From: Candidatus Sulfopaludibacter sp. SbA3
GTDB lineage: Bacteria; Acidobacteriota; Terriglobia; 20CM-2-55-15
DNA: 35,299 bases
Direction: 5' to 3'
NCBI GenBank assembly: GCA_945865815.1
Contig: CAMBFR010000032.1
Span: forward strand, 1-35,299
The notes below the pieces were generated by a model. It ran no database searches and was not told the DNA's origin. It was given only the letters and a program-made list of their open reading frames with translations. Below are positions 18,989 to 25,352 of the stretch, one piece after another. Every line of letters starts with the position of its first letter. Within the stretch, counting starts at the first letter, position 1. The translations under genes and the position numbers were made by a program.

Positions 18989-20367
18989 CTCCGGCCCCAA
19001 AGGTAAATGTCTCCGAGGTCATCGACACCAGCAAGGTAGGCAGATTCCAGATCCTCACATTCGCTCTCTGCGCCATGTGCCTGATCATGGATGGATTCGA
19101 CGTTCAGGCGATCGGCTACGTCGGTCCCGCCATCGTTCAGGAGTGGAATATTCCGGCTGCCGCGCTCGGCCCGATTTTCGGGGCCACCAATTTTGGCATT
19201 CTGATCGGTTCCCTTCTCTTCACGATGGTCGCCGACAAGATCGGCCGGCGCCCCGTGCTGATCGGAGCTACGCTGTTCTTCTCTGTCATGACGTTGTTGG
19301 CGGCGCAGGCAAACTCCGTGACCGAACTCCTCGTGCTTCGGCTGATAGCCGGCGTGGGCCTGGGCTCGATCATACCCAATGCCACGGCGCTCATCGGCGA
19401 GTACAGTCCCCAGCGGAAGCGAATCACCCTGATGATGACCATTACCATGGGCTTCACCGCCGGCGCGGCCCTCGGCGGTTTTGTAGCGGCCTGGATGATT
19501 CCGGCGTTCGGCTGGCGTTCTGTCCTCTATTTTGGCGGAACGATACCGCTGGTCATTGCGGCCCTGATGTTTTTCTGGTTGCCCGAGTCGGCGCAATTTC
19601 TTGTACTCCGGGGGAAGCATCTCGACAGGGTCGGGACCTGGTTGAACCGTATCAATCCCAGGCTTGAAGCCGGCCCGAACACGGAATACGTTGTTCCGGA
19701 AGAGAACCGCGGCGGCGTTCCTATTGCGCACCTCTTCCGCGAGGGGCGCGGCATGGGCACGATCCTGCTTTGGATCGTCAACTTCATGAACCTCCTGAAC
19801 CTGTACTCTCTCTCGAACTGGCTGCCTACGGTGATCCGCGATGCGGGCTACTCGACATCCATCGCTGTCCTGGTTGGAACCACATTGCAGGTTGGCGGCA
19901 CGATTGGTCCATTCGTGCTGGCCTGGCTGATTGCCCGGAAGGGTTTCGTTCCCGTGCTTGCCACGACTTTTGCGATTGCCTCGGTTAGCATCGCGCTGAT
20001 CGGCCAACCCGGCTTGTCGCTGCCCCTCCTGTTCGTCATCGTGTTTATTGCGGGATGGTGCGTGGTCGGGGGCCAACCCGGAGTGAACGCCTTTGCCGCG
20101 ACTTTCTATCCGACTTATTTGCGTTCGACCGGTATCGGCTGGGGACTGGGGATCGGCCGCATCGGCGCGATCGTCGGCCCGGTCCTTGGCGGCGAGTTCA
20201 TGAGGCGCCAATGGGCAACAAACGAACTGTTCCTCGCGGCCGCCGTTCCGGCATTGATCTCGGCATTGGTGATGTTTTCCCTGCGGTTCTTCCAGGGAGA
20301 GACAGGCCCTGTCGCTCCCGCCAAAGGCAGAGGATCGGGGCACGAAGACAGTCCTCGAGAAATATGA
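18985..20367 (+). CDS. MFS transporter, aromatic acid:H+ symporter-like
   Basis: A 460-residue inner-membrane transporter with about 12 hydrophobic segments. The first loop carries the MDGFDVQAIGYVGPAI segment, typical of the aromatic-acid (AAHS, PcaK-like) MFS family, followed by the MFS signature DKIGRRPV between segments 2 and 3. ATG 18985 overlaps the stop of the MetE-like gene; the longer open frame back to 18886 would start inside that gene at TTG. The gentisate genes 2.6 kb downstream make an aromatic acid a reasonable substrate, but this is inference. A long minus-strand open frame opposite it is a shadow. Confidence 0.88.
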   Translation: MTPAPKVNVSEVIDTSKVGRFQILTFALCAMCLIMDGFDVQAIGYVGPAIVQEWNIPAAALGPIFGATNFGILIGSLLFTMVADKIGRRPVLIGATLFFSVMTLLAAQANSVTELLVLRLIAGVGLGSIIPNATALIGEYSPQRKRITLMMTITMGFTAGAALGGFVAAWMIPAFGWRSVLYFGGTIPLVIAALMFFWLPESAQFLVLRGKHLDRVGTWLNRINPRLEAGPNTEYVVPEENRGGVPIAHLFREGRGMGTILLWIVNFMNLLNLYSLSNWLPTVIRDAGYSTSIAVLVGTTLQVGGTIGPFVLAWLIARKGFVPVLATTFAIASVSIALIGQPGLSLPLLFVIVFIAGWCVVGGQPGVNAFAATFYPTYLRSTGIGWGLGIGRIGAIVGPVLGGEFMRRQWATNELFLAAAVPALISALVMFSLRFFQGETGPVAPAKGRGSGHEDSPREI

Positions 20368-20424
20368 GGATGGAGCAAACGAGATCTTTGCGTTTCTACG
20401 GGTTTTCCAGAACCAGTTTTCGAG

Positions 20425-20673
20425 AGGCAACCAAGCGATCCCCGTGTCATCGTATCGCTGCAGGATCGCAACAATCCGCAGTCCTACGCGGTGTTCTACG
20501 GCAAAGCACGGGTTACTGACGCCAATGCCGACGCGCATATAGACAAGCTTGCCAAACGCTTTCTGGGGATCGACAAGTATCCATTCCGACAGGCCGGTGA
20601 GAAGCGGCTCATCGTACGCATTGCCGTGGATCGCATCAGCGGCGCGGGCCCGAACTTCCAGGCCTGGTCGTAA
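20425..20673 (+). pseudogene. C-terminal remnant of a PPOX/flavin-reductase-fold protein
   Basis: The frame reads SDPRVIVSLQDRNNPQSYAV, then FYGKARVTDANADAHIDKLA, KRFLGIDKYPFRQAG and EKRLIVRIAVDRISG. This matches the second half of PPOX-class F420- or FMN-dependent proteins (typical text: DPRV, ENPYRYL, ADAHIDxLAKxYLG, YPFRQPGE). The first half of the domain, about 60-70 residues, is missing; the frame upstream runs straight into the MFS stop codon. It therefore looks like a deletion remnant. The rest of 20674-20895 shows no gene I can support and carries the upstream region of the next gene. Confidence 0.65.
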
Positions 20674-20895
20674 GCCCAGCTGTCCGGGGCATAAGTGGGC
20701 CAGACGCCTTTGCTCCCATTTTCACAATGGTACGGGACAACAGTTGTTCGCGGCATCAAGCCAGGAACAGCAATAACGGAGCATCAGGCTTCGTGCGGTG
20801 CGTTTAATCGGGACGCATTTGCTGCTTCAACTACGCGCGTTTGAGGGTTAAGCTGGCACCTACATCAACTATCGGTTTGCCCGAGGAGGACGAAA

Positions 20896-22413
20896 ATGAG
20901 GATTTCTTTGGTTCAGTGCGTCTGCGGCCTTCTGGCCGTTCTGGGTTTAATCTTTGTTCCGGCCCATGCCGGAGCTCAGGCCGCGAGGGGCGGGACGCCA
21001 GTTCCAACGGCGGTCGGTCCGATTCCGGTCACTGCGGATTCCGTTCCGCAAATGACGGTCAAGCGGATCCAGCAAGTCGTGGATCTTGACGGGGCCGGTT
21101 ATGTCGAGGAGGAGTTTTTCGTCAGCGGATCGGGCAACGCCTATGACTGGGCCCAGGACGGAAGTGTGAGCGTCATTGCCTCGGGTCTGCCCTATACGAC
21201 GCGCATTATGGTGCGGCGTCCTGTGAACGCATCCCGCTTCAGCGGGAACGTGGTCGTTGAGCTGATCAACAATTCCCGGACTTACGATTGGCCGATGGCG
21301 TGGAGCGTCGTGTTCCCGCACGTCCTGGAGAGCGGACATGCCTACGTCGGCATCTCGATTCGCCCTCGCGGCATCGACACTATGAAGAAGTTCAACCCGG
21401 CCCGGTACGACGCGCTCTCCTTCGGTGCTCCCCAACAGGCGTGCCCGGGAGACGCCGCTGCCGACCGGAGGGAGGACGTCCACTGGGACATCATCAGCCA
21501 GGTGGGCGCCCTGCTGAAGACCCCGCGTCCGACGGGGCCGCTGGCCGGATTCAATGTCCAACGCATGTACGTGACGGCCGATGACGGCGACGTCGCCACT
21601 TATGTCAACGCGATTCACGCACGCGCCAACATGCCTGACGGGCGCTCCATCTATGATGGATATCTGCACAAGGGGAACGCTTACCCCGTGCGCATCAATG
21701 CCTGCGCCCAGGCGCCGGGCGCCAACGATCCCCGGCGCAAGGACCGTGGCGCCAACGTGCCCGTCGTTCGACTGCTCACGGAAGGCGATGTCCTTACTTC
21801 CTTCAACATGCGGCGCGACGACAGCGATGCTCCCGGCGATCTCTACCGGCTCTATGAAGTTGCCGCAACGTCCCACATGGACGCGTCCTACTACCGGCAT
21901 CTGCCGCTCGTCGAAGATCAGGTCAAGATGGGGCAGCCGGCCTTTCAGTCGGCCTGGCCGGTGGCCATCAAGTGCGCCATCGAGATCCCGCTTACGGACT
22001 CCCCGGTGTACCGCTACGCAATGAATGCCGCGCTGGTCAACATCGACCGCTGGGTGCGGGAAGGCAAACCGGCCCCGCGCGCCGAACGGGTGGGGGTTCG
22101 CAACGGCGGCACGCCCCAGGCCCAATTCGTCCTCGATGAATTCGGAAACGCAGTAGGCGGCGTGCGGAGCCCCTATCTGGATGTCCCCGCGGCGACCTAC
22201 CAGGCCAAAACGCCAGGACCGGGTGTCTGCGGTAACCTGCTCAACATGAAGCCATTCGACTGGACTCGCCTGGAAACGCTCTATGGATCCCAGAAGGCGT
22301 ATGCCGCCAAAGTCGGGCAGGCGGTGGACCGGCTGGTTCAGCAGGGATGGCTGACGCGGCCCGACGGAGAGAGGATCAAGCGAGACAGCGTCGCACCAGC
22401 CACGAAAGAATAG
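20896..22413 (+). CDS. Secreted alpha/beta-hydrolase domain protein
   Basis: A 505-residue exported protein with a signal peptide (about 1-29, ending AGAQA). The mature part starts GGTPVPTAVGPIPVTADS, typical of a large family annotated only as alpha/beta hydrolase domain-containing protein. Recognisable parts are the VVELINNSRTYDWPMAWS segment, the FNVQRMYVTADDGD segment at the place of the nucleophile elbow, and a C-terminal SPYLDVPAATYQ region. The usual GxSxG is not clear: the elbow reads A-D-D-G-D, so catalysis by a classical serine triad is not certain. GAGGAG (20883-20888) supports the start. Substrate unknown; an ester or lactone role near the aromatic module would be a guess. Confidence 0.82.
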   Translation: MRISLVQCVCGLLAVLGLIFVPAHAGAQAARGGTPVPTAVGPIPVTADSVPQMTVKRIQQVVDLDGAGYVEEEFFVSGSGNAYDWAQDGSVSVIASGLPYTTRIMVRRPVNASRFSGNVVVELINNSRTYDWPMAWSVVFPHVLESGHAYVGISIRPRGIDTMKKFNPARYDALSFGAPQQACPGDAAADRREDVHWDIISQVGALLKTPRPTGPLAGFNVQRMYVTADDGDVATYVNAIHARANMPDGRSIYDGYLHKGNAYPVRINACAQAPGANDPRRKDRGANVPVVRLLTEGDVLTSFNMRRDDSDAPGDLYRLYEVAATSHMDASYYRHLPLVEDQVKMGQPAFQSAWPVAIKCAIEIPLTDSPVYRYAMNAALVNIDRWVREGKPAPRAERVGVRNGGTPQAQFVLDEFGNAVGGVRSPYLDVPAATYQAKTPGPGVCGNLLNMKPFDWTRLETLYGSQKAYAAKVGQAVDRLVQQGWLTRPDGERIKRDSVAPATKE

Positions 22414-22443
22414 TAAGTGTAAATAAGGATGCTTCGGGGCAGG

Positions 22444-22480
22444 AATGCCATTCCGGCATTTCTGCAGGAGCCTCCTGCAG
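22444..22480. terminator. Two hairpins downstream of the hydrolase gene
   Basis: AATGCC/GGCATT (22444-22460) is followed directly by a perfect CTGCAGGA/TCCTGCAG stem with a three-base loop (22462-22480). They lie 30-67 bases after the hydrolase stop. No T run follows, so factor-independent termination is uncertain. Confidence 0.45.
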
Positions 22481-22536
22481 CGTAGGGCAGATTGGGAAAG
22501 GGGCAGCCGGGGCGTCAACTTGTGAAATGAACGACC

Positions 22537-22784
22537 CTAAAATGCGGAACGATGCTTTCCGCCGTCAACGTGGAAGCAGGCTCCGGTTATCCATCCCGCC
22601 TTGTCCGAGGCCAGAAACGCGACCAACTCCGCCACATCGGCCGGCTCACCGAGCCGGCCGATTCGCGTTACGGATCTCAGCAGCACGGGATGGCAGGAAG
22701 GGCCGGCCACCAGCGGGGTCGCCCTGCGTTATGACAATCCCGGCGGAACGGTATTTGCCACCACGCCGTTCATTGTGATTCCCT
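22537..22784 (-). pseudogene. C-terminal remnant of a short-chain dehydrogenase/reductase
   Basis: Read on the minus strand, one frame gives VVANTVPPGLS, then an in-frame TAA (22729-22731), then [36 protein letters not shown] and a TAG at 22537. The NxVxPG motif, the G-R-x-G-x-P-x-x-V-A segment and the closing GWITG-FHVDGG are the usual C-terminal landmarks of classical SDR enzymes at the right spacing. The NAD-binding and catalytic N-terminal part is absent, and the remnant stops exactly where the inverted-repeat element begins (22785). It is clearly non-functional. Confidence 0.68.
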
Positions 22785-22872
22785 AATTCAGAGACAGGCC
22801 ACCTGATTCCCTATTTTCGAATGACCATTTTGTTGGATGAAAATAGGGAATTAGGTGGCCTGTCTCTGAATT
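22785..22872. repeat. 88-bp inverted-repeat element (34-bp arms)
   Basis: Arms 22785-22818 and 22839-22872 are reverse complements with one mismatch (start AATTCAGAGACAGGCCACCT). They surround a 20-base loop. There is no ORF. The left border coincides with the broken end of the SDR remnant, so it is likely a small mobile hairpin element (MITE- or REP-like) inserted there. Confidence 0.8.
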
Positions 22873-22910
22873 AGATCGGTGCTAGAATGACCCGGTCCGA
22901 CGCGTTTTAA

Positions 22911-22955
22911 CCCTCATCCGGCCCTTTCGGCCACCTTCTCCCGGGGGGAGAAGGA
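22911..22955. repeat. Dispersed repeat, partial copy 2
   Basis: CCCTCATCCGGCCCTTTCGG with the following CCACCTTCTCCC...GGAGAAGGAC matches the first half of the repeats at 17808 and 28617. The second half is missing; the sequence changes after AAGGAC. The rest of 22414-22997 has no intact gene. Confidence 0.75.
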
Positions 22956-22997
22956 CTACTTGGTGGAGGTGAGGCCCCGCATCGACAATTAACCGAT

Positions 22998-23855
22998 ATG
23001 CGAATCTGCAGATTTGGAAATGACCGCCTGGGAATCGTTGAAGGCTCCAGTGTCCACGATATTACGGCTGCTCTGGATGTGCTGCCGGCTTATCGCTATC
23101 CGCTGCCTTCCTCCGATATGTTGATTGCCAACCTGGATAAGGTGCTGGAACGGGCTCGAATGATTCTTCCTACGGCGCCTTCCCTGCCGCTGGCGACGGT
23201 GAAGCTGCTCAGCCCGGTGGCCAATCCCACGAAGATCATCGGTGCGCCGGTGAATTATCAGAAGCATCTCGATGAAGCTCGCGGAGACGCAGCGCTGCAT
23301 CACGGAAATCAAATTGCCGTCATCCACAAGACCGGCGTGTTTCTCAAGGCCGTGAGCTCGCTGGCCGGGCCCAGCGAGGGCATTGCATTGCGCAAGCTCG
23401 ACCGCCGCAACGATCATGAAGTGGAGCTTGCCGTCGTCATCGGAAAGCAGGCAAACAACGTCTTGCGCGATGAAGCGCTGGAGTACGTTGCGGGATATTG
23501 CATCGGCCTGGATATCACCATCCGGGGCCCTGAAGAGCGCAGCCTGCGCAAGTCCGCCGACAGTTATTGCGTTCTCGGCCCATGGCTCGTAACGGCCGAC
23601 GAGATTCCCAAACCGAATGAACTCAACCTCGGTATCCTCGTCAATGGCGAGGTCCGGCAGGATTCCAACACGCGGTACATGATCCTGGACGTGCCGGCGC
23701 TCATCGAGATGGCGTCGTCCTTCTATACGCTGTATCCCGGCGACATCATCATCACTGGAACTCCCGAAGGTGTCAGCCCCATCCAGCCCGGCGACACAGT
23801 CGTTGCCACCATCGAGCGAATCGGCACGATGGAAGTAAAGGTGCGAGCGGCATAG
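22998..23855 (+). CDS. Fumarylacetoacetate hydrolase family protein
   Basis: A 285-residue member of the FAH superfamily, Mg2+-dependent enzymes that cleave C-C bonds of ring-fission products. The N-terminal small domain is followed by the catalytic domain with KIIGAPVNYQKH, the metal ligands E141 and E143 in HEVELAVVIG, D172 in GLDITIRG, and the closing GDIIITGTPEGV motif. Directly followed (18 bp) by gentisate 1,2-dioxygenase, it most likely hydrolyses fumarylpyruvate or maleylpyruvate to pyruvate and fumarate or maleate. No clear Shine-Dalgarno precedes the ATG; a poor -10-like GACAAT lies eight bases upstream. Confidence 0.88.
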   Translation: MRICRFGNDRLGIVEGSSVHDITAALDVLPAYRYPLPSSDMLIANLDKVLERARMILPTAPSLPLATVKLLSPVANPTKIIGAPVNYQKHLDEARGDAALHHGNQIAVIHKTGVFLKAVSSLAGPSEGIALRKLDRRNDHEVELAVVIGKQANNVLRDEALEYVAGYCIGLDITIRGPEERSLRKSADSYCVLGPWLVTADEIPKPNELNLGILVNGEVRQDSNTRYMILDVPALIEMASSFYTLYPGDIIITGTPEGVSPIQPGDTVVATIERIGTMEVKVRAA

Positions 23856-23873
23856 GAGGGAATGTAGCGAGCC

Positions 23874-24932
23874 ATGAAGAATCCCGTTTTTTTCAGCAAG
23901 CCGGATGCACCCGCCGCATGGAAAGATTTCTACCAGCGGCTCGAAGATAAAAACACCGCACCGCTATGGGAAGCTCTGGCAAGGCTCGTCATGCCGGAGC
24001 CGAGGCCCGCTTGCGTTCCCGTGCTGTGGCAATACCAGGAAGTACGCGCCCTCTTAATGGAAGCCGGCGCGCTGATCACGGCCGAGCAGGCGGAGCGGCG
24101 CGTGCTCGTTTTGGAGAATCCCGGAATTCGTGGCCTGTCGCAGATCACACAAAGCCTTTATGCCGGCATTCAGTTGATCCTGCCCGGCGAAATTGCGCGT
24201 ACGCACCGGCATGTGGCGTCCGCGATTCGCTTCGTGATTGAGAGCGACGGGGCATACACCGCGGTCGAGGGCGAACGCACCACCATGCGGCCCGGAGATT
24301 TCATACTGACGCCGTCCTGGACTTTTCACGATCACGGCAATCCGAGCGGCAAGCCGGCCATCTGGATGGACGGCCTTGATGTTCCGATCGTAAACATGTT
24401 TGACACGAGCTTCGCCGAACACTTCCCCGCCGAACAACAACCGGTCACGAAACAGGAAGGCGACGCGCTTTCGCGTTATGGCGCAAACCTGCTGCCGCTG
24501 GAATACAAGTCTTCAAGCATGTCCGCACCGGTGTTCACCTACCCGTATGACCGGAGCCGCCAAGCGTTGCATCGTCTGTATAAGAATGGCCCGGTGGATT
24601 CCTGTCACGGCGTGAAGATGCAGTACGTCAATCCCGTCACCGGCGGTTATCCCATGCCGACGATCGGAGCTTTCCTCCAGCTACTTCCCGCAGGATTTGA
24701 CGGCGAGGATTACCGGTCGACTGACGCGACGATCTTCTGCGCCGCCGAAGGACGCGGCGTCAGCAAGATCGGCGGCAACTCTTTTGCCTGGGGCGTTCAC
24801 GATATCTTCGTGGTTCCATCGTGGTGTCCGGTCTCTCATCAGGCCGACAACGATGCCGTGCTCTTCAGCTTCTCCGACCGGCCCGCCCAGAAGGCGCTGG
24901 GACTGTGGCGGGAACAGCGTTCGTCCGGCTAG
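23874..24932 (+). CDS. Gentisate 1,2-dioxygenase
   Basis: Opens the ring of gentisate (2,5-dihydroxybenzoate) to maleylpyruvate with Fe(II) and O2. The 352-residue protein has the bicupin layout of the family. The iron ligands are H111 and H113 in THRHVASAIRFVIE and H152 in PSWTFHDHGN. Other family features are GLSQITQSLYAGIQLILPGE, the GLDVPIVN segment, and a second degenerate cupin with PVTGGYPMPTIGA. The ribosome site AGGAGGG (23854-23860) overlaps the FAH stop, 13 bases from the ATG. Together with the FAH gene it forms a two-gene gentisate operon; no maleylpyruvate isomerase gene is seen. Confidence 0.93.
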   Translation: MKNPVFFSKPDAPAAWKDFYQRLEDKNTAPLWEALARLVMPEPRPACVPVLWQYQEVRALLMEAGALITAEQAERRVLVLENPGIRGLSQITQSLYAGIQLILPGEIARTHRHVASAIRFVIESDGAYTAVEGERTTMRPGDFILTPSWTFHDHGNPSGKPAIWMDGLDVPIVNMFDTSFAEHFPAEQQPVTKQEGDALSRYGANLLPLEYKSSSMSAPVFTYPYDRSRQALHRLYKNGPVDSCHGVKMQYVNPVTGGYPMPTIGAFLQLLPAGFDGEDYRSTDATIFCAAEGRGVSKIGGNSFAWGVHDIFVVPSWCPVSHQADNDAVLFSFSDRPAQKALGLWREQRSSG

Positions 24933-25039
24933 TTCGGATCGTCCCAGATCGATCCTGTCCTGAAGACGAAAGAACGGCAAAGAGCAGCACTCCGAGTAGA
25001 CTCCACATCCCTCTCATTCCCGCCTCCGAGTGGAGTGAA

Positions 25040-25045
25040 TATAGA
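25040..25045 (+). promoter_or_regulatory. Possible -10 box for the TonB-receptor operon
   Basis: TATAGA followed by AAT stands about seven bases before the first hairpin of the structured leader. No gene occupies 24933-25104 apart from this leader. No -35 element was identified with confidence. Confidence 0.3.
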
Positions 25046-25050
25046 AATCG

Positions 25051-25099
25051 CGCGGCCGCGGTTCAAAAAAGCCGCGAGCACCTGAACCTGGGAGGTGCT
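25051..25099 (+). promoter_or_regulatory. Structured mRNA leader with possible loop-loop pseudoknot
   Basis: Two hairpins sit back to back. Hairpin 1 pairs CGCGGC (25051-25056) with GCCGCG (25071-25076). Hairpin 2 pairs AGCACCT (25077-25083) with AGGTGCT (25093-25099). GGTTCA in loop 1 (25060-25065) is complementary to TGAACC (25083-25088), mostly in loop 2, so a kissing or pseudoknot contact is possible. The 3' arm of hairpin 2 contains part of the GGAGGT ribosome site of the short ORF at 25105. The fold would therefore affect translation of what follows. It does not match any riboswitch class I can name; the cobalamin-riboswitch boxes are absent. Confidence 0.5.
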
Positions 25100-25104
25100 G
25101 TAAA

Positions 25105-25164
25105 ATGCATTGCGTTCAAGGCAATGTACTCGACGTTCGAGGTGTCTCCATTGAAAGGCTTTAG
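25105..25164 (+). CDS. 19-codon leader ORF before the TonB-receptor operon
   Basis: Encodes MHCVQGNVLDVRGVSIERL. GGAGGT (25091-25096) lies eight bases before the ATG, the best ribosome site in this region, and part of it is in the stem of hairpin 2. The ORF overlaps the TTG start of the next small ORF by 14 bases, which would permit coupled translation. No similarity is recognised; it may be a regulatory leader peptide only. Confidence 0.4.
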   Translation: MHCVQGNVLDVRGVSIERL

Positions 25165-25342
25165 TCTCGTCTTGCTGTTATGGGTTGGGCCATTGACCGC
25201 GCAGGAGCGGCCTGCGCCCGCGGCAAATCCGCTGGCTCAATTAAAGGATGAGGTCAAGCGCGTCCTTGCGGACGCCGCGCTTCCGTTTGCTGTTTACTCC
25301 GGCGGATATTTTGCAACCGATTGGATTAGAATTATTCCGTGA
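25151..25342 (+). CDS. Small putative secreted protein upstream of the TonB receptor
   Basis: From TTG 25151 it gives a 63-residue product that starts with a signal-like segment (LKGFSLVLLLWVGPLTAQ) and continues with a Pro/Ala stretch and an amphipathic segment (LAQLKDEVKRVLADAALPF). An in-frame ATG at 25124 would add nine residues. The stop at 25340-25342 lies 10 bases before the TonB receptor start, so the two are probably coupled. The helix segment and the abrupt ending after it suggest that it may be the truncated start of a longer periplasmic protein. No function can be given. Confidence 0.45.
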   Translation: MKGFSLVLLLWVGPLTAQERPAPAANPLAQLKDEVKRVLADAALPFAVYSGGYFATDWIRIIP

Positions 25343-25352
25343 GGAAAACTGC

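Noticed and set aside
18952-20538. 528-codon open frame on the minus strand opposite the MFS gene
   Set aside because: Its translation is charged and low-complexity, with no recognisable motif. The plus strand encodes a clear 12-segment transporter, so this is an antisense shadow.
20496-20759. 87-codon minus-strand ORF beginning MMPRTTVVPYHCENG
   Set aside because: Its second half is antisense to the PPOX remnant. The first 40 codons look mildly protein-like but match no family I can name, so no gene is called.
20947-22518. 523-codon open frame on the minus strand opposite the alpha/beta hydrolase
   Set aside because: The plus-strand gene has a signal peptide, ribosome site and known family text. 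The minus frame has a His/Val/Arg-rich composition typical of antisense reading in GC-rich genes.
22601-22786. Plus-strand ORF ending in a plausible-looking FATTPFIVIP tail
   Set aside because: It runs antisense to the SDR remnant, which has several recognisable motifs in order. The plus-strand frame matches nothing I know.
24933-25104. Cobalamin riboswitch before the TonB receptor
   Set aside because: The usual conserved cobalamin boxes are not seen, and the two-hairpin leader is much too small.
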